Shown here piece by piece: positions 36,982-46,490 of a stretch of DNA of 64,000 bases. Each line of letters opens with the position of its first letter. Position 1 is the first letter of the stretch. This stretch comes from Comamonadaceae bacterium (GTDB lineage: Bacteria > Pseudomonadota > Gammaproteobacteria > Burkholderiales > Burkholderiaceae_C): the NCBI GenBank assembly GCA_947455145.1, contig CANGME010000016.1, positions 1-64,000 of the forward strand, read 5' to 3'. The notes under the pieces are model-generated. The model was given only the letters and a program-made list of their open reading frames with translations, was not told the DNA's origin and made no database searches. Both the position numbers and the translations under genes were made by a program.

Positions 36982-39432
36982 TCAAGCGCGGAGTCGGGCG
37001 TTCACACCCGTCACCAGTCGCTCCAATACGGCTTTAACTGCCGCCTCGATCTGGGCTTCGGTCAAGCTCTCTTGCGCACCATTGAGCGTCAGACGCAAGG
37101 CCAAACTCTTTTCGCCTGACTCAGTTGCTGCGGGGGTTGAATCGCCCGTGCCCTGAGTCAGGGTTTTAGCGCGGTACACGTCGAACAATAACGCATCACG
37201 CAACAGGCCCTCAGTCGGTGCAGCCCAGACGGCCTGCATCACCGCGTCGTGCGTGACAGATTCGGCCACCACGATGGCCAAGTCACGCTCCACCGGCTGG
37301 TGCTTGAGCACCTCTTGAAAAGCAGGTACTTCACGCTGGAGAACCGCGTCAAGTTCCAGCTCAAACATCACCGGGGCCTGCGCCAACTCATAGCCCTGTC
37401 GCCACTTGGGGTGCAACTCGCCCACATGACCAATGGCGCGGCCATTCAGCATCACGCGCGCACAACGGCCTGGGTGCATGGCAGGGTGCTCCACGGCTTC
37501 AAACACAGGCTTGTGGGGCGACAGCAAGGCCTGCACATCGCCCTTGGCATCATAGAAGTCAATGGCTTGCGACTTTTGGCCCCACTGCAAAGCATTGGCC
37601 GGGCCATAGGCCAAACCAGCCACTCGCATGGGTTGGTGGAAACCTTCAACCGTGGTGTCGGTGTTTTTAACGCTGGCATCGCGCAAGAAGACTCGGCCCA
37701 ACTCAAACACGCGCACACGCGTAGCTTTGCGATCCAGGTTGAATTTAAGAACTTGCAACAAAGAACCCAAAAGCGAAGATCGCATCACACTCATCTGGCT
37801 GGCAATGGGGTTGAGCAGCTTGATGGGGTTGGGGTTGCCCGCCAACTCGTTTTCCCAACGCTCTTCAACAAAGCTGAAGTTGATGGTTTCTTGGTAGCCC
37901 AATGCAGCCAAAGAGCGGCGCACTGCAAACGGGCCACGCTGTGATTCAGTACGAATTTTTGCCGTGATGGGGGCCAGTGGCGGCGTGTGCGGCAACTGGT
38001 TGTAGCCCACCATGCGGGCAACTTCCTCGATCAGGTCTTCTTCGATTTGCAGATCAAATCGGAAGGACGGCGGCGTGACGGTGATCAGGCCATCACCTTG
38101 GGTCAGCGGCAAACCGAGACGCGCCAGCGCGTCGGCACATTGGCCTTGGGTCAAAGGCATGCCAATGATTTTGACGGCACGTGCTACGCGCAAGACTACC
38201 GGCTCTGACTTGGGCAGATTGACTTGCAGGTCATCCACCGGGCCACACACCGTCTCAGACACGCCGCAGATGTCGATGATCAGTTGGGTGATGCGCTCGA
38301 TGTGCGCCACCGTCTCGCCGGGATCGACCCCGCGCTCGAAGCGATGACCCGCATCGGTAGAAAAGTTGTAGCGGCGTGAGCGGCCTGCGATGGCCTTGGG
38401 CCACCAAAAAGCGGCTTCAACGTAGACGTTGTTGGTGTCATCAGACACCGCCGTGGCGTCACCCCCCATGATGCCCGCGAGAGACTCCACCTGCACATCA
38501 TCCGCAATCACGCCAACCTTGTCATCCACCGTCACGGTGTTGCCATTGAGCAGCTTGATCTGCTCCCCCGCACGGCCCCAGCGCACATCCAGGCCACCGT
38601 GGATCTTGTTCAAATCAAAGATGTGGGTCGGACGACCCAGCTCGAACATGACGTAGTTGGAGATGTCCACCAGTGCCGTCACAGGGCGTTGGCCACAGCG
38701 CGCGAGTCGATCCACCATCCACTGCGGCGTGGCAGCTTTGGGGTTGAGATTGCGCACAATGCGACCGGAAAAACGGCCACACAAATCAGGCGCGCTGATG
38801 CGCACGGGCAATTGGTCTGGCATCCCGACGGCCACCGCTGGGAAGCTCGACACTTTGAGCGGCGTGCCCGTCAACGCCGACACCTCACGTGCCACGCCAT
38901 ACACGCTCAGGCAATGCGCCAGATTGGGTGTGAGCTTGAGGGTGAACAGCGTGTCGTCCAACTTGAGGTGATCGCGGATGTTTTGACCCAGCGGCGCATC
39001 GGCAGCCAGCTCTAGCAGGCCGCCGTGTTCATCAGAGAGTTTGAGTTCTCGCGCAGAGCACAGCATGCCCTGGCTCTCAACGCCGCGCAGTTGACCTAGC
39101 TTGATTTGAAAGGCTTTGCCGTCTTCACCTGGGGGCAACTCCGCACCCACCAGAGCGCAAGGCACTTTGATGCCCACGCGGGCGTTGGGTGCGCCGCAAA
39201 CGATGTTGAGCAACGTGCCCTGCCCCACGTCCACTTGGCATACGCGCAAGCGGTCGGCATTGGGGTGCTGAAGGGCTTCTTTGATCTCGCCAACCACCAC
39301 CAGCTTAAACGGCGGTGCAACAGGCTTGAGTTCTTCAACTTCAAGGCCAGCCATAGTGAGGGTCTCGGCCAGTTGCTCGGTGCTCAGGGGCGGGTTGCAA
39401 AACTCGCGCAGCCAGGATTCAGGAAATTGCAT
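36982..39432 (-). CDS. pheT: Phenylalanyl-tRNA synthetase beta subunit
   Basis: PheT (816 residues) forms the alpha2beta2 synthetase with PheS. The N-terminal EMAP-like tRNA-binding domain ([24 protein letters not shown]) is followed by the B3/B4 editing region with [12 protein letters not shown] and AGIMGG. B5 ([18 protein letters not shown]) and the catalytic-like core come next. A C-terminal ferredoxin-fold anticodon-binding domain ([20 protein letters not shown]) completes the usual architecture. It starts 8 bp after pheS. Confidence 0.97.
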   Translation of the reverse strand: MQFPESWLREFCNPPLSTEQLAETLTMAGLEVEELKPVAPPFKLVVVGEIKEALQHPNADRLRVCQVDVGQGTLLNIVCGAPNARVGIKVPCALVGAELPPGEDGKAFQIKLGQLRGVESQGMLCSARELKLSDEHGGLLELAADAPLGQNIRDHLKLDDTLFTLKLTPNLAHCLSVYGVAREVSALTGTPLKVSSFPAVAVGMPDQLPVRISAPDLCGRFSGRIVRNLNPKAATPQWMVDRLARCGQRPVTALVDISNYVMFELGRPTHIFDLNKIHGGLDVRWGRAGEQIKLLNGNTVTVDDKVGVIADDVQVESLAGIMGGDATAVSDDTNNVYVEAAFWWPKAIAGRSRRYNFSTDAGHRFERGVDPGETVAHIERITQLIIDICGVSETVCGPVDDLQVNLPKSEPVVLRVARAVKIIGMPLTQGQCADALARLGLPLTQGDGLITVTPPSFRFDLQIEEDLIEEVARMVGYNQLPHTPPLAPITAKIRTESQRGPFAVRRSLAALGYQETINFSFVEERWENELAGNPNPIKLLNPIASQMSVMRSSLLGSLLQVLKFNLDRKATRVRVFELGRVFLRDASVKNTDTTVEGFHQPMRVAGLAYGPANALQWGQKSQAIDFYDAKGDVQALLSPHKPVFEAVEHPAMHPGRCARVMLNGRAIGHVGELHPKWRQGYELAQAPVMFELELDAVLQREVPAFQEVLKHQPVERDLAIVVAESVTHDAVMQAVWAAPTEGLLRDALLFDVYRAKTLTQGTGDSTPAATESGEKSLALRLTLNGAQESLTEAQIEAAVKAVLERLVTGVNARLRA

Positions 39433-39440
39433 GATTGGTT

Positions 39441-40523
39441 TTATTGAAATTGCGACAAGAAGCGAACATCGCCGTCAAAAAACAGGCGTAAGTCGTTCAC
39501 ACCGTAACGCAGCATGGTCAAACGGTCTGGGCCCATACCAAAGGCGAAGCCAATGTATTTCTCGGGCTCCAGACCCATATTGCGAATCACATTGGGGTGC
39601 ACTTGGCCAGAGCCTGCCACTTCGAGCCAGCGCCCGGCCAAGGGGCCGCTTTGGAACTGGATGTCGATCTCGGCGCTGGGCTCAGTGAAGGGGAAGAAGC
39701 TGGGGCGAAAGCGCAAGACCAGATCGTCACGCTCAAAGAAGGTGCGGCAAAAATCTGTGAAAACAAACTTCAAATCTTTGAAGCTCACGTTCTCTCCCAC
39801 CCACAGGCCCTCGCACTGGTGGAACATGGGTGAATGCGTGGCGTCACTGTCAACGCGGTAGGTGCGACCCGGTGCGATGACACGAATCTCAGGCATGTCG
39901 CCTGAAAACAGTTCGCCTTTGGCTTGCTCACCCCCCAGCAGCGCGCGATGGTGCTTGACGTGCTGCACCGCATGCCGAATCTGCATGGGGCTGGTGTGGG
40001 TGCGCAGCAGGTTGGGTGCAGTGGCTGAGCCGCCTTCCACATAGAAGGTGTCGTGCATGGAGCGTGCGGGGTGGTCTTCTGGCGTGTTGAGCGCGGTGAA
40101 GTTGAACCAGTCGGTCTCAATCTCAGGGCCCTGAGCCACTTCAAAGCCCATGGAGCCAAAAATCGCCTCGATCCGTTCCAGGGTGAGCGAGACCGGGTGT
40201 AAACCGCCCTGCCCGCGCTGGCGGCCCGGCAGGGTCACGTCCAGCGCCTCGGCCTGGAGTTGCACTTGCAACTCAGCGTCGGCCAGTGCCTGGCGGCGAT
40301 TATTGAGCGCGCCTTCAATGGCTTGCTTGGCCAAGTTGATGGCAGCGCCGCGTGTTTTTTTCTCTTCAACGCTGAGGGCGGCCATGCCCTTCATCAGCTC
40401 GGTCATGCGACCCGATTTGCCTAAGAAACGGGCCTTGATGTTTTCTAGATCGGCAGGCGTTGTTGCTTGTGCAAAAGAAGCTTTCGCATCGTCAACGATG
40501 GCGTTTAACTCGTTCATGTTCAA
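39441..40523 (-). CDS. pheS: Phenylalanyl-tRNA synthetase alpha subunit
   Basis: PheS (360 residues) is the catalytic class II subunit. After an N-terminal coiled-coil region it has [20 protein letters not shown], motif 2 ([10 protein letters not shown] and [20 protein letters not shown]) and motif 3 ([19 protein letters not shown]), with the substrate-site loop [14 protein letters not shown]. The ATG at 40523 is followed by a second in-frame ATG two codons later. A terminator-like hairpin lies between rplT and this gene. Confidence 0.97.
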   Translation of the reverse strand: MNMNELNAIVDDAKASFAQATTPADLENIKARFLGKSGRMTELMKGMAALSVEEKKTRGAAINLAKQAIEGALNNRRQALADAELQVQLQAEALDVTLPGRQRGQGGLHPVSLTLERIEAIFGSMGFEVAQGPEIETDWFNFTALNTPEDHPARSMHDTFYVEGGSATAPNLLRTHTSPMQIRHAVQHVKHHRALLGGEQAKGELFSGDMPEIRVIAPGRTYRVDSDATHSPMFHQCEGLWVGENVSFKDLKFVFTDFCRTFFERDDLVLRFRPSFFPFTEPSAEIDIQFQSGPLAGRWLEVAGSGQVHPNVIRNMGLEPEKYIGFAFGMGPDRLTMLRYGVNDLRLFFDGDVRFLSQFQ

Positions 40524-40593
40524 TCCGCTTTCACAAAGTGCTCAAGACATCAAAAAATAATCGCTACTATTTTTTTGATCTATTGAACGCTCT

Positions 40594-40635
40594 AAAAGAC
40601 AAAGGGCCAAAGCTTTTTAAAGCTCCAGCCCTTGT
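40594..40635 (-). terminator. Terminator or attenuator between rplT and pheS
   Basis: Read leftward, CAAGGGC pairs with GCCCTTTG around an inner stem AGCTTT/AAAGCT, and is followed by GTCTTTTAG. It lies in a 160-bp gap where pheST leaders in enterobacteria carry an attenuator, but no Phe-rich leader peptide is visible here. Confidence 0.6.
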
Positions 40636-40683
40636 TTCATGCGCATAAGAAGCTACCGAATAGATAGCAACCTAATTGAAAAA

Positions 40684-41043
40684 TCAAGCTGCCAGTTTGG
40701 CCTTGACTTGCGCCACGATGCCAGCAAACGCAGGCATGTCATGAATGGCGATATCGGACAGAACCTTACGGTCAATTTCGATACCGGTCTTCTTCAGACC
40801 ATTGGCGAACTGGCTGTAGGTCATGCCACACTGACGAGCAGCGGCATTGATACGGGCAATCCACAACTGGCGGAAGACACGTTTCTTGGTACGGCGGTCA
40901 CGGTAGGCATATTGCCCAGCCTTCATTACCGCTTCTTTAGCGATACGGAAGACATTACCGCGGCGACCGCGAAAACCTTTGGCAAGGGCGAGAACTTTTT
41001 TGTGGCGGGCGCGAGCCGTTACACCACGTTTGACGCGAGGCAT
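40684..41043 (-). CDS. rplT: 50S ribosomal protein L20
   Basis: L20 (119 residues) starts [20 protein letters not shown] and has the conserved [20 protein letters not shown]. It is an early assembly protein that binds 23S rRNA and, in enterobacteria, represses the rpmI-rplT message. It lies 24 bp after rpmI in the standard infC-rpmI-rplT order. Confidence 0.97.
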   Translation of the reverse strand: MPRVKRGVTARARHKKVLALAKGFRGRRGNVFRIAKEAVMKAGQYAYRDRRTKKRVFRQLWIARINAAARQCGMTYSQFANGLKKTGIEIDRKVLSDIAIHDMPAFAGIVAQVKAKLAA

Positions 41044-41067
41044 GTATTACTCCTTGTTCGTCGTTAA

Positions 41068-41271
41068 TTAAATACCCATGCCGGGCAACATTTGCGCCAT
41101 GTGACCCATATTGGTCTCATGCACACCTGTCGATCCGCGCAAATGGCGTTTATTTTTGGTGGTCTTCTTGGTCAGAATGTGACGTTTGAAGGCTTGGCCG
41201 CGCTTGACGGTTCCACCGGGACGAACGCGGAAGCGTTTCTTCGCTGCGCTCTTGGTCTTCATTTTGGGCAT
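41068..41271 (-). CDS. rpmI: 50S ribosomal protein L35
   Basis: L35 (67 residues) starts [20 protein letters not shown] and is highly basic ([20 protein letters not shown]). The ATG at 41271 matches the family start; the frame running to 41343 is not conserved and crosses the leader. The 185-bp gap from infC contains three stem-loop units that could be the target of L20 feedback. Confidence 0.96.
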   Translation of the reverse strand: MPKMKTKSAAKKRFRVRPGGTVKRGQAFKRHILTKKTTKNKRHLRGSTGVHETNMGHMAQMLPGMGI

Positions 41272-41340
41272 TTCAATGCTCCTTTTCATTGTGCTCGTGA
41301 GGCGTTCAGAAAACCGATTCCGAACTTGTTGGCCCCGAGC

Positions 41341-41420
41341 CACTTGTGTGGCGAGTTTTAAATCACCACTTCTTGTGGCGAGTGTTACTTCACCACTTTA
41401 TGGAGAGTTTTTAACCTCTC
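41341..41420 (-). repeat. Three imperfect 26-27-bp tandem stem-loop units in the infC-rpmI gap
   Basis: Units 41341-41366, 41367-41393 and 41394-41420 each begin CACTT and have the form CACTT-N-TGG(C/A)GAG-TTTTAA-CAC or similar; a fourth partial unit begins at 41421. On the transcribed strand each unit can fold, for example GTGGTGATTTAAAACTCGCCAC (written in two parts: GTGGTGATTTAAAA and CTCGCCAC) and GGAGAG with CTCTCC. They lie in the 5' leader of rpmI. Confidence 0.6.
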
Positions 41421-41456
41421 CACTTTTGCACGAAGCCTTAGCTCCGCGCGAAATCT

Positions 41457-42044
41457 CTACGCCGCTTCAGCCGCCGGCTTGGCAGCTGCAACCGCCACCT
41501 TTTTCTTGCCCGGCGCGATCATCATGATCATCTGCCGACCTTCCAGCTTGGGGAACTGCTCCACCACAATCTGATCGGCCAATTCATCGCGAATTCGGTT
41601 CAGCAAGGCCAAACCCAACTCCTGGTGCGTGATCTCACGGCCACGAAACCGCAGCGTGATCTTGCACTTGTCACCTTCCGCCAAGAATCGCTTGATATTG
41701 CGCACCTTGATGTTGTAGTCACCGTCATCGGTACCTGGGCGAAACTTGATCTCTTTGATCTCAATCACCGTCTGCTTGGCCTTCGCCTCAGCCGCTTTCT
41801 TTTGCTCTTGGTATTTGAATTTGCCGTAGTCCATCAAACGACAGACCGGCGGAACCGCCGTGGCAGCAATTTCAACCAAATCAACATCCAGCTCACCCGC
41901 CATGCGCAGGGCTTCCATCAAGCTCACGACACCCATAGGTTCGTTTTCAGGGCCTGAGAGGCGAACTTCCGGAGCCATGATTTCACGGTTCAGGCGATGT
42001 TTGCGTTCTTCGCGTTGGCGGCGATCACGAGGTTCAGTAGCGAT
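41457..42044 (-). CDS. infC: Translation initiation factor IF-3, starting at ATC
   Basis: IF-3 (195 residues) prevents 50S joining and checks the start codon. The body has [47 protein letters not shown] and [12 protein letters not shown]. The first ATG (41978) lies inside the conserved N-terminus: in the same frame, upstream codons encode [21 protein letters not shown], which is family-typical, back to an ATC at 42042-42044 that has AAGGA just upstream and an in-frame TGA two codons before. No ATG, GTG or TTG lies between. A rare start codon of this kind is the known device for IF-3 autorepression. A C-terminal Ala/Lys-rich tail ([16 protein letters not shown]) extends the protein. Confidence 0.95.
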   Translation of the reverse strand: MATEPRDRRQREERKHRLNREIMAPEVRLSGPENEPMGVVSLMEALRMAGELDVDLVEIAATAVPPVCRLMDYGKFKYQEQKKAAEAKAKQTVIEIKEIKFRPGTDDGDYNIKVRNIKRFLAEGDKCKITLRFRGREITHQELGLALLNRIRDELADQIVVEQFPKLEGRQMIMMIAPGKKKVAVAAAKPAAEAA

Positions 42045-42136
42045 GGTTCAATCCTTCACAATTTTTGCCGCAAAAACGCGACTACAACCGTCCAGCACAC
42101 GCGGACAATCTGTCATCTTGGCTTGGTTAAACCGAC

Positions 42137-44062
42137 TTAGACACCAGACTGGTGAGCGATGTCTTGTCGGATGATTTCAACGAACTCATCCAGAGACATC
42201 ACACCGAGATCACGATTACCTCGGGCGCGCACTGCAACAGCACTGGCTGCTTTTTCCTTGTCGCCTGCGACCAGGATGTAAGGCAGCTTTTGCATTGAAT
42301 GCTCCCGTATTTTATACGTAATTTTCTCGTTACGCATATCGGTGATCACTCTAAGCGCTTGATTTGGCAGAGATTTCTTCAATTTCTCGGCAATTTCACG
42401 ACAGTAATCGGACTGTGCGTCAGTGATATTGAGCACCGCCACCTGCACCGGCGCAAGCCAAGTTGGCAGCGCGCCCGCGTGTTCTTCGATCAAAATTCCG
42501 ATGAAACGCTCTAGGCTCCCGAGTATGGCGCGGTGCAACATGACCGGGCGATGGCGGGCACCGTCTTCCCCCACGTACTCCGCATCCAGCCGCTCGGGCA
42601 TGGAGAAATCGACCTGAATCGTGCCGCATTGCCATTGACGGCCAATCGCGTCTTTCAGCGTGTACTCGATCTTGGGGCCGTAAAAAGCACCCTCGCCCGG
42701 GGCGATTTCAAACTCGCAGCCGGAGGCTTCCAAGCTTTGCTGCAGCGCATGCTCGGCCTTATCCCACACTGCATCAGACCCAATGCGCTGCGCCGGGCGC
42801 GTGGCGACCTTGTAGATGATGTTTTTGAAGCCAAAGTCGGTGTAGGTCTTTTGGAGCAGCGCGGTGAAGTTCACGCACTCATCCAAGATTTGATCTTCGG
42901 TACAAAAGATGTGGCCATCGTCCTGCGTGAAGCCACGCACGCGCATGATGCCGTGCAAGCCGCCCGAGGGTTCGTTGCGGTGGCACTGACCAAACTCACC
43001 GTAGCGCAGCGGCAAATCGCGGTAGCTTTTGATGCCTTGTTTGAAGATCAGAATGTGACCGGGGCAGTTCATCGGCTTGAGCGCATATTCGCGCTTCTCG
43101 CTCTCGGTGGTGAACATGTTCTCGCGGTACTTGTCCCAGTGGCCAGTTTTCTCCCACAGCGTCTTGTCGATGACTTGCGGGCCTTTGACCTCTTGGTAAC
43201 CGTTGTCCCGGTACACCTGGCGCATGTACTGCTCCACGCCTTGCCACACCGTCCAGCCCTTGGGGTGCCAAAACACCAAGCCCGGCGCATGGTCGTCAAT
43301 GTGGAACAAGTCCAGTTCACGGCCCAGCTTGCGGTGGTCGCGCTTCTCTGCTTCTTCGAGTTGGGTCAGGTAGAGCTGCAACTCATCCTTGGTCGCCCAA
43401 GCCGTACCGTAGATGCGTTGCAGCATTTCATTGCGGTGGTCGCCGCGCCAGTACGCGCCTGCCACCTTCATCAGCTTGAAATGCTTGAGCTTGCCGGTGC
43501 TGGGCACGTGGGGGCCACGGCACAGGTCTTCAAACGCGCCTTCGCGGTACAGGCTCACGTCTTCATTGGCGGGAATGCTGGCGATAATCTCAGCCTTGTA
43601 GTGTTCGCCCATGTCTTTGAAGTAGGCCACGGCTTCATCACGCGGCAGCACACGGCGCAGCACGGGTTCATCCTTGTTGGCCAGCTCCGTCATCTTCTTT
43701 TCAATCGCAGCCAAGTCTTCGGGGGTGAAGGGGCGCTTGTAAGAGAAGTCGTAGAAGAAGCCGTGCTCAATCACCGGGCCAATCGTGACCTGTACATCAG
43801 GAAACAGCGCCTTGACCGCGTAGGCCAACAGGTGCGCTGTCGAGTGACGAATGACGTTCAAGCCTTCGGCGTCTTTGGCTGTGATGATGGCCAAGGCGCT
43901 GTCGGCCGACATCAAGAAACTGGTGTCAACCACTTGACCGTCCACCTTGCCTGCCAATGCAGCTTTGGCCAGGCCCGCCCCAATGGAGGCTGCGACATCG
44001 GCCACCGTCACAGGGCCGGGAAATTCGCGTTTGGAGCCGTCGGGAAGCGTGATTTGAATCAT
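42137..44062 (-). CDS. thrS: Threonyl-tRNA synthetase
   Basis: ThrRS (641 residues) has an N-terminal TGS domain ([17 protein letters not shown]) and the editing/SAD domain ([19 protein letters not shown], with the HxxxH site). The class II core has zinc-ligand [11 protein letters not shown], motif 2 [20 protein letters not shown] and motif 3 [19 protein letters not shown]. An anticodon domain ([15 protein letters not shown]) ends the protein. It leads the leftward thrS-infC-rpmI-rplT-pheS-pheT-ihfA string. Confidence 0.97.
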   Translation of the reverse strand: MIQITLPDGSKREFPGPVTVADVAASIGAGLAKAALAGKVDGQVVDTSFLMSADSALAIITAKDAEGLNVIRHSTAHLLAYAVKALFPDVQVTIGPVIEHGFFYDFSYKRPFTPEDLAAIEKKMTELANKDEPVLRRVLPRDEAVAYFKDMGEHYKAEIIASIPANEDVSLYREGAFEDLCRGPHVPSTGKLKHFKLMKVAGAYWRGDHRNEMLQRIYGTAWATKDELQLYLTQLEEAEKRDHRKLGRELDLFHIDDHAPGLVFWHPKGWTVWQGVEQYMRQVYRDNGYQEVKGPQVIDKTLWEKTGHWDKYRENMFTTESEKREYALKPMNCPGHILIFKQGIKSYRDLPLRYGEFGQCHRNEPSGGLHGIMRVRGFTQDDGHIFCTEDQILDECVNFTALLQKTYTDFGFKNIIYKVATRPAQRIGSDAVWDKAEHALQQSLEASGCEFEIAPGEGAFYGPKIEYTLKDAIGRQWQCGTIQVDFSMPERLDAEYVGEDGARHRPVMLHRAILGSLERFIGILIEEHAGALPTWLAPVQVAVLNITDAQSDYCREIAEKLKKSLPNQALRVITDMRNEKITYKIREHSMQKLPYILVAGDKEKAASAVAVRARGNRDLGVMSLDEFVEIIRQDIAHQSGV

Positions 44063-44135
44063 GGTGTCTGGTTGTTTGGAGAGCGGGGGTGAATTTTACC
44101 GTGGTGAAAACTATGAAAAAACAACAACTCCGAGT

Positions 44136-44172
44136 GAAAAAATCGTTTTTTAGCTATGAAAACGGTTTTTTC
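44136..44172. repeat. AT-rich inverted repeat between thrS and the SWIB gene
   Basis: Arms GAAAAAATCGTTTT and AAAACGGTTTTTTC (13 of 14 complementary) flank a 9-nt loop in the 186-bp divergent region. It could be an operator, a thrS leader hairpin or a remnant of a repeat; nothing in the sequence decides. Confidence 0.5.
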
Positions 44173-44248
44173 TCCATTAGCATGCGCTTACCAGTGAGGA
44201 AGCTTTTTTTCATTGGCGATTAATCAACTTCAAAAAGGACAATCAATC

Positions 44249-44683
44249 ATGGCAACTGCAAAAAAAGCTCCCGCTAAAAAAGCGCCCGCAAAGAAGGCCG
44301 CTCCCGCTAAAAAAGTAGCAGCACCTGCGAAAAAAGCAGCGCCTGCAAAGAAAGCCGCTCCGGCAAAAAAAGTAGCCGCCAAAAAAGCTGCTCCAGTTAA
44401 GAAAGTCGCTGCGAAAAAAGCCCCCGCCAAAAAGCGCACGCCCAATGCAGCCTTCATGAAAGCCATGACACCTAGCGCCGCTCTGGCTGCCGTGATCGGT
44501 AGCAAGCCAGTGCCCCGCACTGAAGTGGTCAAGCAGCTGTGGGTTTACATCAAGAAAAACAAGCTGCAAGACGCCATCAACAAGCGCATGATCAACGCCG
44601 ATGCCAAGCTGAAGGAAGTCTTCTCCAAGGCCCAAGTGTCCATGTTCGAGATGGCTGGCCTGATCGGCAAGCACCTCAAGTAA
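44249..44683 (+). CDS. SWIB/MDM2-domain protein with lysine/alanine/proline-rich N-terminal tail
   Basis: The 144-residue product (from the ATG at 44249, with AAAGGA upstream) has a histone H1-like tail (about residues 1-65; repeats of KKAAPAK and KKVAAKK). A SWIB domain (about 70-143; KAMTPSAALAAVIGSKPVPR, then EVVKQLWVYIKKNKLQDAIN) follows. SWIB domains occur in eukaryotic SWI/SNF subunits and in chlamydial topoisomerase fusions; free-standing bacterial copies with basic tails are found in Burkholderiales. It is probably a nucleoid protein; the exact role is unknown. An intrinsic terminator follows. Confidence 0.9.
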   Translation: MATAKKAPAKKAPAKKAAPAKKVAAPAKKAAPAKKAAPAKKVAAKKAAPVKKVAAKKAPAKKRTPNAAFMKAMTPSAALAAVIGSKPVPRTEVVKQLWVYIKKNKLQDAINKRMINADAKLKEVFSKAQVSMFEMAGLIGKHLK

Positions 44684-44703
44684 TCGGCTCACTCCGTTAC
44701 GAC

Positions 44704-44733
44704 AAAGGCCGACTTCGCAGTCGGCCTTTTTTT
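44704..44733 (+). terminator. Intrinsic terminator after the SWIB gene
   Basis: An 11-bp perfect stem (AAAGGCCGACT / AGTCGGCCTTT) with a TCGC loop runs into further T residues. The leftward TPP-enzyme gene ends 19 bp beyond. Confidence 0.92.
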
Positions 44734-44751
44734 ATTGGCACTAGCCGTGCG

Positions 44752-46452
44752 TCAAATCGACTTCGTTCGCGCCAATGCCGTCTGCGTGATGGCCGACAAG
44801 GTGCCGCGTGTGGTGATCACGTCAGGGTCCAGCATGACCTCAATCAGCGTGCCCTGTGTTCGTGCCAAAGCTGCCAGCAACTCAGGCTCAAATTCATCGG
44901 TATGCGTGATGCGCACGCCCTGGTAGCCATAGGCTTGCGCCAAGACCGAGAAGTTGGGGTTTTGCAAACTCGATCCGCTCACGTGCTGCGGGTACTCTCG
45001 CTCCTGGTGCATGCGGATGGTGCCGTACATGCCGTTGTTGAGCAGCACGATGATGGTCTTGGCCCCATGCTGCACGGCGGTGGCCAACTCTTGTCCGTTC
45101 ATCAAAAAGTCACCGTCCCCCGCCATGGTGAGCACAGTGCGCCCGGTGGTGATGGCCGCAGCAATACCGGCAGGCACGCCATAGCCCATGGCCCCATTGG
45201 TGGGCGCTAGCTGGGTTTTAAAGCCCTTGGCCAGCCCGTGGTGTTTAAAGAAGCGGTGCACCCAACTGGCGAAGTTACCCGCCCCATTGGTCAGCACGGC
45301 GTCATCCGGCAAATGCTTTTGAAGGCTCGCCACTATTGCGGGCATGTCGATATCACCCGGCAACTTTTGCGGTGCCATATTGGCCAGATAGTCCGCATTG
45401 CAGCCCTTCGCCCACGCCCCCCACGGCACGCTTGCCGGGGCCTGCATAGACTCCAGCGCCAGTGCAGCGGTGTTCATGGTGGCGTTGATCGCCAGATCGG
45501 CCTGGTACACCCGGTTCAGCTCTTCGGCGCTGGCATGGATGTGCACCAGGGTTTGCTTGATCTTGGGCACCTCAAACAGCGTGTAGCCGCCACTGGTCAT
45601 CTCGCCAAGGCGCGGGCCAATGGCCACAATCAAATCACTCTCCCGCACGCGGGCCGCCAACTTGGGGTTGATGCCAATGCCCACATCCCCCGCGTACAGA
45701 GCGTGGAAGTTGTCAAACGTGTCTTGAAACCTAAACGCATTGCCCACCGGCAACTGCCAGTTCTCGGCAAAACGCTGCAAGGCCTGCGCGGCCTGCTGAG
45801 TCCAACCTCCGCCACCTGCAATGACCAATGGTCTCTCTGCTTTTAAGAGCATTTCACGCAGATTTTGCAAGGCTTCTGGCGCAAAACTGGCCTTGGCTGG
45901 CAACACGCGGGGCAAGGCTGCCGCCTCCACCGTATGCGTCAGCATGTCCTCGGGCAACACCAGCACCACCGGGCCGGGTCGACCATTCAGGGCGGTGGCA
46001 AAGGCGCGCGCCACGTACTCGGGGATGCGACGCGCGTCGTCAATGCGCTCCACCCGCTTGGCCATGCCCTTGGTGTTGGGGCCAAAAAAGGTGCCGTAAT
46101 CAACCTCTTGGAACGCCTCGCGGTCGCGCATGTCGCTGGCCACATCGCCCACAAACAGCACCATGGGCGTGGAGTCCTGAAAAGCCGTGTGCACGCCAAT
46201 CGACGCGTTGGTAGCGCCCGGCCCACGCGTCACAAAACACACGCCAGGTTGGCCGGTGAGCTTGCCATGCGCCTCGGCCATAAAGGCTGCGCCGCCCTCT
46301 TGCCGGTTTGTGACAAAGTTAATTTGTTCGCGGTATGCGTGAAAGCCGTCGAGCACGGCCAAGTAGCTTTCACCCGGCACGCCAAACGCATGTGTCACGC
46401 CCTGGGCTACGAGGCATTCAACAAGAAGATGGCCAGCGATTTGAGATTTCAT
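44752..46452 (-). CDS. Thiamine diphosphate-dependent acetolactate synthase-like enzyme
   Basis: A 566-residue TPP enzyme with the N-terminal PYR domain (GVTHAFGVPGESYLAVLDGF and catalytic Glu in TNRQEGGAAFMAEAHGK), a central domain and the PP domain with the metal/TPP motif GDGDFLMNGQELATAVQHG ending in NN. It belongs to the acetolactate synthase-like group of uncertain substrate: no ilvN follows and the genomic context (MFS, EamA) is not branched-chain biosynthesis, so ilvB is not assigned. The next gene upstream in the same direction is an MFS transporter 38 bp away, possibly co-transcribed. Confidence 0.88.
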   Translation of the reverse strand: MKSQIAGHLLVECLVAQGVTHAFGVPGESYLAVLDGFHAYREQINFVTNRQEGGAAFMAEAHGKLTGQPGVCFVTRGPGATNASIGVHTAFQDSTPMVLFVGDVASDMRDREAFQEVDYGTFFGPNTKGMAKRVERIDDARRIPEYVARAFATALNGRPGPVVLVLPEDMLTHTVEAAALPRVLPAKASFAPEALQNLREMLLKAERPLVIAGGGGWTQQAAQALQRFAENWQLPVGNAFRFQDTFDNFHALYAGDVGIGINPKLAARVRESDLIVAIGPRLGEMTSGGYTLFEVPKIKQTLVHIHASAEELNRVYQADLAINATMNTAALALESMQAPASVPWGAWAKGCNADYLANMAPQKLPGDIDMPAIVASLQKHLPDDAVLTNGAGNFASWVHRFFKHHGLAKGFKTQLAPTNGAMGYGVPAGIAAAITTGRTVLTMAGDGDFLMNGQELATAVQHGAKTIIVLLNNGMYGTIRMHQEREYPQHVSGSSLQNPNFSVLAQAYGYQGVRITHTDEFEPELLAALARTQGTLIEVMLDPDVITTRGTLSAITQTALARTKSI

Positions 46453-46490
46453 AAAAAAGAAAATTGATTAAAGTTTCGAAGAAAAACCAG

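Noticed and set aside
36944-36985. Longer IhfA starting upstream
   Set aside because: The added residues overlap the pheT 3' end and are not family-like; the ATG at 36943 matches the conserved start.
42533-44092. A 519-codon frame antisense to thrS
   Set aside because: It mirrors thrS codon structure in GC-rich DNA and has no family features; thrS is unmistakable.
44752-46452. Assignment of the TPP enzyme as acetolactate synthase IlvB
   Set aside because: No small subunit gene or branched-chain context; the family contains many enzymes with other substrates.
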